A stretch of DNA of 64,000 nucleotides from Streptomyces sp. TLI_053 (GTDB lineage: Bacteria; Actinomycetota; Actinomycetes; Streptomycetales; Streptomycetaceae): contig NZ_LT629775.1 in NCBI RefSeq assembly GCF_900105395.1, forward strand, positions 5,540,001 to 5,604,000. Reading direction: 5' to 3'. Of the stretch, positions 17,073 through 26,393 are shown piece by piece (within the stretch, counting starts at the first letter, position 1; each line of letters opens with the position of its first letter). Below the pieces are notes generated by a model. It saw nothing but the letters and a program-made list of their open reading frames with translations. It did no database searches and was not told the DNA's origin. Made by a program: the position numbers and the translations under genes.

Positions 17073-18629
17073 ATGAACGCGGTCCTCATCGCCCTCCTGG
17101 TGCTGCCGCTGCTCGGCGCCGCGCTCACCCTGGCCCCGGTGTTCGGCCCGGACCCGGCCGCCGCCGACCGACGCGCGCTGCGCTTCGGCACGGTGCTGAC
17201 CGGCGCCGTCCTGGTGCTCACCGTCGCCCTGGCGGCCGGCTTCGACCACGACGAGCCCGCCCGGATGCAGGCCACCACCGACGTGGCCTGGATCCCGGCC
17301 ATCGGGGTGCGCCTCCACCTCGGTGTGGACGGCGTCTCGCTGCCGCTGCTGGTACTGACCTCGCTGCTCACCTTCCTCTGCGCGCTGTACTCGGAGCGGC
17401 GGCTGCCGTCCGGGCCCGGGGTGCCCTCGGCCCGGGCCTTCGTCGGGCTGTTCCTCCTCCTCGAAGTCGGCATGCTGGCCACCTTCGCGGTGCTGGACCT
17501 GGTGCTCTTCTTCCTGGCCTTCGAGATCGTGCTGATCCCGATGTACTTCCTGATCGCCCGCTGGGGGAGCGGCGCGAAGGTGCCGGCGGCGAACCGGTTC
17601 ATCCTGTACACGCTGCTCGGCTCGGCCGTGATGCTGCTCGGCTTCCTGCTGGTCGGCCTCGAGGCGGGCACCTTCGACATGCAGGCCCTCGCCGCCGCCC
17701 ACGGCTCCGGCCTCGGCCACTCCACCCAGGTGATCGCCGCTCTGGCGATCATGATCGGGCTCGCGGTCAAGGCCCCCGCCTGGCCGCTGCACAGCTGGCT
17801 CCCGGACGCGCACACGTCCGCCCCGACGGTGGGCTCCGTCCTGCTGGCCGGCGTGCTGCTGAAGATGGGCACCTACGGTCTGGTCCGCGTCCTCCTCCCG
17901 GTCGTCCCCGACGGCACCACGACGCTCGCCCCCTACCTGGGCGCGTTCGCCGCCGTCGGCATCGTCTACGGCTCGCTTGCCTGCCTCGCGCTCGCCCGGA
18001 CCGGCGCCAAGGGCGACCTCAAGCGCCTGATCGCCTACTCCTCCGTCGGCCACATGGGCTTCGTCCTGCTGGGCATCGCCTCCCTCACCCCGGTGGGGGT
18101 CAACGGCGCGCTGTTCGCCAACATCGCGCACGGTCTGATCACCGGCCTGCTGTTCTTCGTGGTCGGGGCGCTCAAGGACCGCTACGGCACGGCGGACCTC
18201 GACACCCTGGCCGGTGCCACCGGTGCCGCCCTCTACGGGCGGGCGCCCCGGCTCGGCGCGCTGCTCGCCTTCGCCGCCGTCGCCAGCCTCGGCCTGCCGG
18301 GCCTGGCCGGCTTCTGGGGCGAGCTGCTCGCGATGTTCGGCGCGTTCGACCCGGCCGAGGGCCTCTCGCGCCCCGCGTTCGTCACCTACATGGTCCTGGC
18401 CGGTCTCGGCACCCTCCTCACCGCCGCCTATCTGCTGATCGTGGTCAGGCGCGTCTGCATGGGCGACCCGAAGCAGCCCGCGCCGGTGGCCGAGCTCGCC
18501 GACCTCCGCCCGTACGAGGCCGTCAGCTGGACGCCGCTGGCCGCCCTCACCCTGCTCGCCGGCCTCTGGCCCGCGCTGCTGCTCGGACTCTCCGACCCCG
18601 CCGTCAAGCACCTGCTCGGCGGTGGCTGA
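17073..18629 (+). CDS. nuoM: NADH-quinone oxidoreductase subunit M
   Basis: An antiporter-like proton-pumping subunit (518 aa, about 14 helices). The conserved FFLAFEIVLIPMYFLI helix 5 Glu, WPLHSWLPDAHTSAPTVGS and KRLIAYSSVGHMGFVLLG motifs are intact. ATG 17073 has AGGAG six bases upstream, so it is translated independently despite sitting in the operon after a 62-bp spacer. Confidence 0.94.
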   Translation: MNAVLIALLVLPLLGAALTLAPVFGPDPAAADRRALRFGTVLTGAVLVLTVALAAGFDHDEPARMQATTDVAWIPAIGVRLHLGVDGVSLPLLVLTSLLTFLCALYSERRLPSGPGVPSARAFVGLFLLLEVGMLATFAVLDLVLFFLAFEIVLIPMYFLIARWGSGAKVPAANRFILYTLLGSAVMLLGFLLVGLEAGTFDMQALAAAHGSGLGHSTQVIAALAIMIGLAVKAPAWPLHSWLPDAHTSAPTVGSVLLAGVLLKMGTYGLVRVLLPVVPDGTTTLAPYLGAFAAVGIVYGSLACLALARTGAKGDLKRLIAYSSVGHMGFVLLGIASLTPVGVNGALFANIAHGLITGLLFFVVGALKDRYGTADLDTLAGATGAALYGRAPRLGALLAFAAVASLGLPGLAGFWGELLAMFGAFDPAEGLSRPAFVTYMVLAGLGTLLTAAYLLIVVRRVCMGDPKQPAPVAELADLRPYEAVSWTPLAALTLLAGLWPALLLGLSDPAVKHLLGGG

Positions 18630-18631
18630 CC

Positions 18632-20290
18632 ATGCTCGGCACCGCACTCGGATCTCACTCCACGGGGCAGACCACTGTGACCTCCCTCGCCGTCGCCAAC
18701 CCGGGCAGCCTGATCCAGTCCGTGGACTGGGTGGCGATCGCGCCCCCGCTGATCGCCGCGCTGGCCGCCCTCGCCGTGCTGGTCACCGACCTCTTCCTGC
18801 CCGCGCGGCACAAGCGCTGGCTGGGCCGGCTCACCGCCGCCGCACTCGCCCTGGCCATCGTCTCGCTCCTCCCGCTCACCGGTGGATCACCCCGAGCCAC
18901 CTTCTGTGCGCAGAACGTAACAGGAGCCACTGACAACGCAGGCTGCTCCTACGTCGCCGACCACTTCGCGCTGGTCTTCCAGCTGCTCGCGCTCGGCGGC
19001 GCGCTGATCGCGGCCCTGCTGTCCGCCCACACCGTGGAGCGCGAGGAGCTCCCCGGCGGCGAGTACTGGTTCCTGCTGCTCTCCAGCGCCACCGGTGCCG
19101 CGCTGCTGCCCGCCTCCCGCGACCTCGCCACCCTGGTGATCGCCCTGGAGGTGGCCTCGCTGCCCGCCTTCGCCCTGGTCGCGCTGCGCCGGGACGGCCG
19201 GGGCGCCGAGGCCGCGCTCAAGTTCTTCCTGTCCTCCGTCACCGCGACCGCCGTGATGCTGCTCGGCATCGGCTTCGTCTACGCGGCGAGCGGCAGCCTG
19301 CACCTGGGCGCCGTCGCCACCGGACTGGAGCACGCCCCCGCGCAGCTGAAGCCGCTGGCCGAGGCGGGGGCCGTGCTCACGCTGGCCGGCTTCGCCTTCA
19401 AGGTCGCCGCCGTGCCGTTCCACTTCTGGGTGCCGGACACCTACACCGGTGCCCCGCTGCCGGTGGCCGGCTACCTCTCGGTGGTCGGCAAGGCGGCCGG
19501 CCTGGCCGGACTGGCGCTGGTCACCACCATCGCCTTCCGCCCGTACGCGCACACCTGGGGCCTGGTGCTCGCGGTGCTGGCCGCCGTCACCATGACGGTC
19601 GGCAACGCGGGCGCGCTGCGCCAGCGCTTCGACACCCGGTACAGCGCGGTCCGGCTGCTCGCCTGGTCCTCGGTGGGCCAGGCCGGCTATCTGCTGGTGC
19701 CGCTGGCCGCGGCCGGCTACGCGCCCACCACGACCGACCCGCTGGGCGCCACCGCCGCGTACGCGCTGATCTACGGCGTGGTCAACCTGGGCGCCTTCGG
19801 CGTGGTGGCGGCGGTCGGCCGCCGTTCCGAGGCCGGGGTGGACGACTTCCGCGGGCTGTTCGCCCGGCGCCGCTGGACGGCGCTGGCGCTGGCGTTCTTC
19901 CTGCTCTGCCTGGCCGGGCTGCCGCCGGGCGTGATCGGTCTGTTCGGCAAGGTGGTGGTGTTCCGCGCCGCGGTCGACGCCGGGCTGGGCTGGCTGGCGG
20001 TGGTGATGGCCGTCAACGTGGTCGTCGCGCTGTACTACTACCTGCGCTGGACCGCCGTGCTGTTCGCCCCGGCCCCGGAGGCGGCCTCGGAGGCGGCCTC
20101 GGCGGCCTCGGTGGCCGAGGGGGCGGCGGGCGCGGCGGGTGACCGCGCGGCCGCGGCCGCCGACACGGCTCCCGAGCGGCGCCTGCCGGTGTCGCTGACC
20201 GCCACCCTGGGCCTCACCGCCTCCGTCGCGGTGGTGCTCTCGGTGGCCCCGCAGCTGGTGCTCCAGGTGGTCGGCGGTTCGCTGTTCTGA
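18632..20290 (+). CDS. nuoN: NADH-quinone oxidoreductase subunit N
   Basis: The third antiporter-like subunit (552 aa). FKVAAVPFHFWVPDTYTGAP and LLAWSSVGQAGYLLVPLA are the recognisable core motifs. Between the last two helices there is a repetitive Ala/Glu/Ser insertion encoded by GAGGCGGCCTCG-like repeats (about 20074-20160). ATG 18632 is two bases after the nuoM stop; an in-frame GTG at 18677 is an alternative start. It closes the nuo operon. Confidence 0.92.
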   Translation: MLGTALGSHSTGQTTVTSLAVANPGSLIQSVDWVAIAPPLIAALAALAVLVTDLFLPARHKRWLGRLTAAALALAIVSLLPLTGGSPRATFCAQNVTGATDNAGCSYVADHFALVFQLLALGGALIAALLSAHTVEREELPGGEYWFLLLSSATGAALLPASRDLATLVIALEVASLPAFALVALRRDGRGAEAALKFFLSSVTATAVMLLGIGFVYAASGSLHLGAVATGLEHAPAQLKPLAEAGAVLTLAGFAFKVAAVPFHFWVPDTYTGAPLPVAGYLSVVGKAAGLAGLALVTTIAFRPYAHTWGLVLAVLAAVTMTVGNAGALRQRFDTRYSAVRLLAWSSVGQAGYLLVPLAAAGYAPTTTDPLGATAAYALIYGVVNLGAFGVVAAVGRRSEAGVDDFRGLFARRRWTALALAFFLLCLAGLPPGVIGLFGKVVVFRAAVDAGLGWLAVVMAVNVVVALYYYLRWTAVLFAPAPEAASEAASAASVAEGAAGAAGDRAAAAADTAPERRLPVSLTATLGLTASVAVVLSVAPQLVLQVVGGSLF

Positions 20291-20443
20291 ACCCCGCCCG
20301 GCGGGCGGGCGGTTTCCGGGGCCGCGTCCCCCGGTCGGGTGTCATGCCGGTCACAAGGGAACAAGGCCCCGGCCCCCACCCGTTGACCGGGCAGGAGGGA
20401 CGAGGCAGAAAGGGCTTCCCCACGCACCATTGGAGGGCCACCC

Positions 20444-21304
20444 GTGCATCGCCGGCACAACGGACTGAGGACCGCCGCTCTGCTCGGGGGCCTCTCGGCG
20501 CTGATCCTGGTGATCGGCTCCTTCTTCGGCCGTACGGGCTTCGTGATCGCCCTGCTGGTCGCCCTCGGCACCAACGCCTACGCCTACTGGAACAGCGACA
20601 AGCTCGCCCTGCGGGCCATGCGGGCCCGCCCGGTGAGCGAGATCGAGGCGCCGCGGCTGTACCGGATCGTCCGGGAGCTCTCCACCTCGGCGCGCCAGCC
20701 GATGCCCCGGCTCTACATCTCGCCGACCCCGGCCCCGAACGCCTTCGCCACCGGGCGCAACCCGCGCAACGCGGCGGTCTGCTGCACCGACGGCATCCTG
20801 CAGCTGCTGGACGAGCGCGAGCTGCGCGGCGTCATCGGACACGAGCTGAGCCACGTCTACAACCGGGACATCCTGATCTCCTCGGTGGCCGGCGCGCTCG
20901 CCTCGGTGGTGATGTTCCTGGTGAACTTCGCCTGGCTGATCCCGTTCGGCCGGGGGGACGACGACGACGGTCCGGGCCTGTTCGGACTGCTCGCGATCAT
21001 GATCCTCGGCCCGGTCGCCGCCTCGCTGATCCAGCTGGCCGTCAGCCGGTCCCGGGAGTACCAGGCCGACGCCGACGGGGCCCGGATCACCGGCGACCCG
21101 CTGGCCCTGGCGAGCGCGCTGCGCAAGCTGGACGCGGGCACCCGGCAGCTGCCGCTGCCGCCGGAGCCGCAGATCCAGACCGCCAGCCACATGATGATCG
21201 CCAGCCCGTTCCGGCCCGGCGAGGCCGGTACGAAGCTGTTCTCGACCCATCCGCCGATGGCCGAGCGGATCGCCCGGCTGGAGCGGATGGCCGGCCACCG
21301 GTAG
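20444..21304 (+). CDS. htpX: HtpX-type membrane M48 zinc metalloprotease
   Basis: A 286-residue protease that degrades misfolded membrane proteins. Two N-terminal hydrophobic segments, the zinc motif HELSH at 133-137, two further membrane segments and the third ligand Glu205 in SREYQADADG are visible. GTG 20444 follows GGAGGG by six bases. It sits 153 bp after nuoN in the same direction; this nuoN-htpX order is one I recall from Streptomyces. A protease that clears membrane proteins next to a membrane-complex operon is a plausible functional link but is inference. Confidence 0.9.
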   Translation: MHRRHNGLRTAALLGGLSALILVIGSFFGRTGFVIALLVALGTNAYAYWNSDKLALRAMRARPVSEIEAPRLYRIVRELSTSARQPMPRLYISPTPAPNAFATGRNPRNAAVCCTDGILQLLDERELRGVIGHELSHVYNRDILISSVAGALASVVMFLVNFAWLIPFGRGDDDDGPGLFGLLAIMILGPVAASLIQLAVSRSREYQADADGARITGDPLALASALRKLDAGTRQLPLPPEPQIQTASHMMIASPFRPGEAGTKLFSTHPPMAERIARLERMAGHR

Positions 21305-21391
21305 CGGCTCCGGGAGGGGGCGGTCACCGGTGGCGGCGCCGGGAGCGGCCGCGGCGGCCAGGAGCGGCTTCGGGAGGGGCCGCGGCGGCGG

Positions 21392-22861
21392 TCAGCCCGT
21401 CGTGGCCTCGTCCAGTACCGCCCGGAGCCGGTGGACGCCCTCCACCACCTGGGCCGAGTTCTCGGCGGCGGCGTAACTGAGCCGCAGATGGGCGGCCGGC
21501 GGTTCGGCGGCGTGGTACGGCCGGCCGGGAGTCACCTGGACGCCGGCCCGCATGGCGGCGGCGGTGAGCAGACCGTCGTCGACGCCCTCGGGGAGCCGCA
21601 GCCACAGGTGGTAGCCGCCGGGGCGGTAGCTGCCGAGCACGCCCGGCAGCTCGCGGTGCAGGGCGGCGACGGCCGCGGTGCGGCGGTTGCGCAGTTCGGT
21701 GCCGAGCGCGCGCAGGTGACGGGCCCAGCCCGGGTCGGCGACGAGTTCCAGCGTCGCCTCCTGGAGCGGCCGGGGCACGAAGAAGCTGTCCACCACCTGG
21801 GTGGCCCGCAGCCGGGCCAGGGCCGGGCCGCGCGCGGTGAGGGCGCCGACCCGCAGATTGGGGGAGGCGGCCTTGGTGAGCGACCGCAGGTGCACCACCA
21901 CCCCGTCCCGGTCGTCGGCGGCGAGCGGCCGGGGCAGGGCGGGCGCGTCCGCGTGCACCAGCAGCCGGGAGAAGTCGTCCTCGACGACGAAGGCCCCGGC
22001 CGCCCGGGCGATCCGGAGCACCTCGGCCCGGCGTTCGGGGGAGAGCACCGCGCCGGTCGGGTTCTGGAACAGCGGCTGGCAGACGAAGACCCGAGCCCTG
22101 GTGGCCTCGAAGGCGTCCGCCAGCAGGTCGGTACGGACGCCGTCGGCGTCGACCGGCACCGGGACGGGCCGCAGCCCGGCCGCCCGGACGACCGCCAGGA
22201 TGCCCGGATAGGTCGGCGACTCCACCAGGACCGGTGCGCCGGGCGCGGCGAGGGAGCGCATCGCCACGGTGAGGCCGCTCTGCCCGCCCGAGGTGAGCAG
22301 CACGTCCCCGGTGGCGATCGGCCCGTCGTGGCCGCCGATGTCGCGGGCGAACCAGCCGCGCAGCTCGGTGAGGCCGTCGGTGGGCGGGCGTTCCCAGGCG
22401 CCGGGGCGGCGTCCGGCCCGGGCCAGGGCGGCGGCGAGCAGCCGTTCGGGCAGCAGGGAGGCGTGCGGGTAGCCGCTGTTGAGGTCGATGACATCGGGCG
22501 GCGGCACGCGCAGGGTGGCGAACACCGGGGCGGCCAGCAGGTCGCGCGGTCCGGTCCCGCTGCTGAGGGCGATCTCCTGCCAGGACAGGTCACCGGGGCG
22601 GGCGGTGGCGGGCGAGGACCTGCGGGTGCCGGTCGCGGGGCCGGTGGTGAAGGCCGCCGCGCGGAACACCCCGGCGCCCGGGCGGGAGATCACGAGCCCC
22701 TCGGCGGCGAGGACGGCGATGGCGCGGGAGACCGTGCCCGGGCTGACCTGGTGGCGTTCCATCAGGGCCCGGCTCGACGGCAGCTTCCGTCCTTCCGGGT
22801 AGCGCTCGACTTCTCGCCGCAGGCTGTCGGCGAGTTCCGTCACACTGCTACGCTCGTTCAT
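21392..22861 (-). CDS. MocR-type GntR regulator with aminotransferase-like domain
   Basis: A 489-residue fusion: an N-terminal GntR winged helix (residues about 5-72, KLPSSRALMERHQVSPGTVSRAI) and a C-terminal fold-type I aminotransferase domain. The PLP-binding Lys is present in SLTKAASPNLRVG and the NPTG motif in QNPTGAVLS, so it probably binds PLP or an aldimine as effector. It is divergent from an EamA exporter and the two ATG codons overlap (CATG at 22859-22862), so their promoters must lie inside each other's coding sequence or one start is misplaced. A TATCTT hexamer ends about eight bases before this ATG, which fits a leaderless transcript. It likely controls the exporter. Confidence 0.86.
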   Translation of the reverse strand: MNERSSVTELADSLRREVERYPEGRKLPSSRALMERHQVSPGTVSRAIAVLAAEGLVISRPGAGVFRAAAFTTGPATGTRRSSPATARPGDLSWQEIALSSGTGPRDLLAAPVFATLRVPPPDVIDLNSGYPHASLLPERLLAAALARAGRRPGAWERPPTDGLTELRGWFARDIGGHDGPIATGDVLLTSGGQSGLTVAMRSLAAPGAPVLVESPTYPGILAVVRAAGLRPVPVPVDADGVRTDLLADAFEATRARVFVCQPLFQNPTGAVLSPERRAEVLRIARAAGAFVVEDDFSRLLVHADAPALPRPLAADDRDGVVVHLRSLTKAASPNLRVGALTARGPALARLRATQVVDSFFVPRPLQEATLELVADPGWARHLRALGTELRNRRTAAVAALHRELPGVLGSYRPGGYHLWLRLPEGVDDGLLTAAAMRAGVQVTPGRPYHAAEPPAAHLRLSYAAAENSAQVVEGVHRLRAVLDEATTG

Positions 22862-23894
22862 GAGAGCACAAGATAGCGCTACCCTTCGTTCGGCGATAGC
22901 GGACCGGCCCGCTACGGCCCCGACGGCGGCGACGGTCCCGCCGGCCGCAGTGTCCACGACGGCCCCGACGGCCCCGACGGCCACGGGGACTCCCGCCGCC
23001 CCAGCGCCGAAGGCCGCACCCCGGGCCGGGGCCTCCGCCGGTACCGCGCAGGCCGCCCTGGGTGTCCTCTGCTTCTCCTTCAGCTTCCCCGCCACCGCCT
23101 GGGCCCTGACCGGTTTCGGCCCCTGGACCGCGACCGGCCTGCGCGGCCTGCTCGCCGGAGTGCTCGCCGCGCTCTGCCTGGCGGCGGCCCGAGTCCCGCT
23201 GCCCGAGCGCCGCCACTGGCCCGGCCTGCTGGTGGTCTCGGCGGGCTGCGTCCTCGGCTTCCCGCTGCTCACCACACTGGCCCTGCGCACCTCCTCGACC
23301 GCGCACTCGGCGGTCGTGATCGGGGTGCTGCCGCTGGCCACGGCGGCCGTCGCCGTGCTGCGGGCCGGCCGCTCCGGTGCCCGGCCGTCCCGGCTGTTCT
23401 GGGGCGCGGCACTGGCCGGTGCGGTGGCCGTGCTCGGCTTCACCCTGCTGCAGAGCCACGGGCGGCCGGGCCTCGCCGACCTGTACCTGTTCGCGGCGCT
23501 GCTGGTCTGTGGCGCCGGGTACGCGGAGGGCGGGCGGATCTCCCGGGAGCTGCCCGGCTGGCAGGTGATCGGCTGGGCGGTGGTCGCGGCGCTGCCGGTC
23601 ACCGCGCTGACCACGGCGCTGGCGCTGCCCGCGGAGCCGGTGGAGTTCGGCGGGAAGGCGCTGGCCGGTCTGGCGTACACGGCGGTGGTGTCGCAGTTCG
23701 GCGGGTTCGTGGTCTGGTACCGGGGGATGGCGGCGATCGGCGTGCCGCGGGCGAGTCAGCTCCAGCTGGCGCAGCCGCTGCTGACGCTGGTCTGGTCGGT
23801 GCTGCTGCTCGGCGAGGCGCTGCCGGCGGCGGCGCCGGTGACGGCGGTGGTGGTGCTGCTCTGCATCGCGCTCACCCAGCGGGCACGGGTCTGA
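22860..23894 (+). CDS. EamA/DMT family transporter
   Basis: A 344-residue drug/metabolite transporter with ten hydrophobic helices in two five-helix halves (first half about 65-200, second about 205-340), followed by a short basic end. This family exports amino acids and other small metabolites. The first about 65 residues are a Thr/Pro/Ala-rich leader not typical of the family, and candidate operator dyads lie within it, so the true start may be a downstream codon such as GTG 22950, although no good ribosome binding site is seen there. Pairing with a divergent MocR regulator suggests an amino-compound exporter induced through PLP chemistry; the substrate is unknown. Confidence 0.82.
   Translation: MRAQDSATLRSAIADRPATAPTAATVPPAAVSTTAPTAPTATGTPAAPAPKAAPRAGASAGTAQAALGVLCFSFSFPATAWALTGFGPWTATGLRGLLAGVLAALCLAAARVPLPERRHWPGLLVVSAGCVLGFPLLTTLALRTSSTAHSAVVIGVLPLATAAVAVLRAGRSGARPSRLFWGAALAGAVAVLGFTLLQSHGRPGLADLYLFAALLVCGAGYAEGGRISRELPGWQVIGWAVVAALPVTALTTALALPAEPVEFGGKALAGLAYTAVVSQFGGFVVWYRGMAAIGVPRASQLQLAQPLLTLVWSVLLLGEALPAAAPVTAVVVLLCIALTQRARV
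22872..22914. promoter_or_regulatory. candidate MocR operator between regulator and exporter
   Basis: Two GATAGCG direct repeats (22872-22878 and 22895-22901) are spaced 23 bp apart, about two helical turns, as is typical for MocR sites. The first is part of palindrome TAGCGCTA (22874-22881) and the second of dyad TAGCGG-N6-CCGCTA (22897-22914). Confidence 0.5.
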
Positions 23895-23896
23895 CG

Positions 23897-23939
23897 CGCG
23901 GTGGTGTCCGGACCCGGTCCGGGTCCGGACACCACCGCG
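23897..23939. terminator. bidirectional hairpin after the EamA gene
   Basis: A perfect 19-bp stem with a five-base loop starts two bases after the EamA stop codon and ends 15 bases before the convergent stop at 23955. Confidence 0.8.
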
Positions 23940-23954
23940 GGCCCGCCGGCGGGC

Positions 23955-24428
23955 TCAGTACCCGGCGGCGTCGGGCTTGTGGACGCACAACGCCCAGATG
24001 ATGAAGACGTCCAGCGCGATCACCACGATCGACCAGCCCGGGTAGTACGGCATCGCCAGGAAGCTGTCGACGGCGCTCACCGCGGTGAGGGCGATACCGG
24101 CGTAGCGGGCCCAGGAGGCGCCCTTGAGGAGGAACGCGCCGACCAGCGCCACCAGCGCGCCGACCACGATGTGGATCCAGCCCCAGCCGGTGAGGTCGAA
24201 CCGGAAGACGTAGCGGTCGGTGGTCAGGAAGACCTCGTCGTCGTGGACCGCCATGATGCCCCGGAGGACCTCCATGATGCCGTTGATCAGCATCAGGACA
24301 CCCGCGAACACCACGAAGCCGGGCGCCCACTCGCGGAACCCGCCGTGCGAGGCCGGCGGCGGTCGGTCCGAGCCGGAGCGCCAGGGCGGCGGCTGGTCGG
24401 GAGGCGGGGGAGACGTGCTGCTGCTCAT
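23955..24428 (-). CDS. small four-helix membrane protein, conserved hypothetical
   Basis: A 157-residue protein with a Pro/Ser-rich cytoplasmic start (residues 1-30) and four hydrophobic helices from about residue 35 to 150. The layout resembles a family of uncharacterised actinobacterial integral membrane proteins, with FVVFAGVLMLINGIMEVLRGI in helix 1. GGAGG lies five bases before ATG 24428. It is divergent from ctaD, separated by about 210 bp. No catalytic motif is seen and I assign no function. Confidence 0.75.
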   Translation of the reverse strand: MSSSTSPPPPDQPPPWRSGSDRPPPASHGGFREWAPGFVVFAGVLMLINGIMEVLRGIMAVHDDEVFLTTDRYVFRFDLTGWGWIHIVVGALVALVGAFLLKGASWARYAGIALTAVSAVDSFLAMPYYPGWSIVVIALDVFIIWALCVHKPDAAGY

Positions 24429-24639
24429 GGATTCCTCCAGAACCGGACGCCGGGGTCCGACAGGCACCCCGGACAGGTGTGCGGAGAGAGGTACGGACTT
24501 CGACCGTCCGACCCCGCCCGCGGCGTGGCAACCGGACCGCACCTGTTCGGGTGACCCGCCCCGCGCGCCCCCGGCCGCCCCGGCCGGCCGACCGGTACTG
24601 CTGGTCCGACCCCTGCCCCGGACCCGGAAGGCGCGGCAC

Positions 24640-26358
24640 GTGACTCTTCTGCCGAAGGACCCCGTGGAGCAGCCCCCACGCCGTTCGCGCTCCCCGCGGA
24701 CGGAACGGCGCCGCGCCGCCGCCCGCCGCCGGCGCGGCCGGGCCCTGGTCGGCTGGCTGACCACCACCGACCACAAACGGATCGGCACCCTCTACCTCAC
24801 CACCGCCTTCGTGTTCTTCCTGCTCGGCGGGCTGATGGCGATGCTGATGCGGATCGAGCTGGCCCGCCCCGGGCTGCAACTGCTCTCCAACGAGCAGTTC
24901 AACCAGCTCTTCACCATGCACGGCACGATCATGCTGCTGATGTTCGCGACCCCGTTGTTCGCCGGGTTCGCCAACTGGATCATGCCGCTGCAGCTCGGCG
25001 CCCCCGACGTCGCCTTCCCCCGGCTGAACGCGCTCGCCTACTGGCTCTACCTGTTCGGCTCGCTGATCGCCGTCCTCGGTTTCCTCACCCCGGACGGCGC
25101 GGCCGACTTCGGCTGGTTCGCCTACGCGCCGCTCAACAGCGCCGAGCACAGCCCCGGCGTCGGCGCGGACCTGTGGATCATGGGCCTGGCCTTCTCCGGC
25201 TTCGGCACCATCCTCGGCTCGGTCAACTTCGTCACCACGATCGTCTGCTTCCGCGCGCCCGGGATGACGATGTTCCGGATGCCGATCTTCGTCTGGAACA
25301 CCCTGCTCACCGCCGTCCTGGTGCTCTTCGCCTTCCCGGTCCTGGCGGCCGCGCTGCTCTGCCTGGAGTCCGACCGGCGGTTCGGCTCCCACGCCTTCGA
25401 CGCGGCCAACGGCGGGGCACTGCTCTGGCAGCACCTGTTCTGGTTCTTCGGGCACCCCGAGGTCTACGTCATCGCGCTGCCGTTCTTCGGCATCGTCACC
25501 GAGATCGTCCCGGTGTTCAGTCGCAAACCCGTCTTCGGGTACAGCGGCCTGATCGCCGCGACCATCGCCATCACCGGCCTGTCGATCACCGTCTGGGCGC
25601 ACCACATGTTCGTCACCGGACAGGTGCTGCTGCCGTTCTTCGCGGTCATGACGATGCTGATCGCGGTCCCCACCGGGGTGAAGTTCTTCAACTGGATCGG
25701 GACCATGTGGCGGGGCTCGCTCAGCTTCGAGGCCCCGATGCTGTGGACGGTCGGCTTCCTGGTCACCTTCCTGTTCGGCGGCCTCACCGGGGTGCTGCTG
25801 GCCGCACCGCCGATCGACTTCCACGTCTCCGACTCGTACTTCGTCGTCGCGCACTTCCACTACGTGGTGTTCGGGACGGTGGTCTTCGCGATGTTCGGCG
25901 GCTTCCACTTCTGGTGGCCCAAGTTCACCGGCCGGATGCTCGACGAGCGGCTCGGACGGATCCACTTCTGGACCCTCTTCACCGGCTTCCACAGCACCTT
26001 CCTGGTCCAGCACTGGCTCGGCGCCGAAGGCATGCCCCGCCGCTACGCCGACTACCTCGCCACCGACGGCTTCACCACCCTCAACACCGTCTCCAGCATC
26101 GGCTCCTTCCTGCTCGGCATCTCCACCCTGCCGTTCCTGTACAACGTCTGGCACACCGCCCGGAACGGGCGGCGGGTCACCGTCGACGACCCGTGGGGCT
26201 ACGGCCGCTCGCTGGAATGGGCCACCTCCTGCCCGCCGCCCCGGCACAACTTCACCACCCTGCCCCGGATCCGCTCCGAATCGCCCGCCTTCGACCTCCA
26301 CCACCCCGGGATCGCCGCACTCGACCGACAGCGGAACGTCCGCGAACCACAGCGCTGA
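24640..26358 (+). CDS. ctaD: cytochrome c oxidase subunit I (aa3 type), orphan copy
   Basis: The catalytic subunit of haem-copper oxidase (572 aa, twelve helices). Visible ligands are the low-spin haem His in FTMHGTIMLLMF, the Cu-B His and cross-linked Tyr in WFFGHPEVYV, the paired Cu-B His in WAHHMF, and the haem a3 and low-spin haem His residues in VAHFHYVVFG. GTG 24640 follows GGAAGG by eight bases. None of ctaC, ctaE, ctaF or qcr genes is adjacent, so this is probably a second ctaD whose partner subunits come from the main locus. The N-terminal 35 residues are strongly basic. Confidence 0.9.
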   Translation: MTLLPKDPVEQPPRRSRSPRTERRRAAARRRRGRALVGWLTTTDHKRIGTLYLTTAFVFFLLGGLMAMLMRIELARPGLQLLSNEQFNQLFTMHGTIMLLMFATPLFAGFANWIMPLQLGAPDVAFPRLNALAYWLYLFGSLIAVLGFLTPDGAADFGWFAYAPLNSAEHSPGVGADLWIMGLAFSGFGTILGSVNFVTTIVCFRAPGMTMFRMPIFVWNTLLTAVLVLFAFPVLAAALLCLESDRRFGSHAFDAANGGALLWQHLFWFFGHPEVYVIALPFFGIVTEIVPVFSRKPVFGYSGLIAATIAITGLSITVWAHHMFVTGQVLLPFFAVMTMLIAVPTGVKFFNWIGTMWRGSLSFEAPMLWTVGFLVTFLFGGLTGVLLAAPPIDFHVSDSYFVVAHFHYVVFGTVVFAMFGGFHFWWPKFTGRMLDERLGRIHFWTLFTGFHSTFLVQHWLGAEGMPRRYADYLATDGFTTLNTVSSIGSFLLGISTLPFLYNVWHTARNGRRVTVDDPWGYGRSLEWATSCPPPRHNFTTLPRIRSESPAFDLHHPGIAALDRQRNVREPQR

Positions 26359-26393
26359 TTCCCGGCCCCACGCCCGCTCGTTAGGATGACCGC

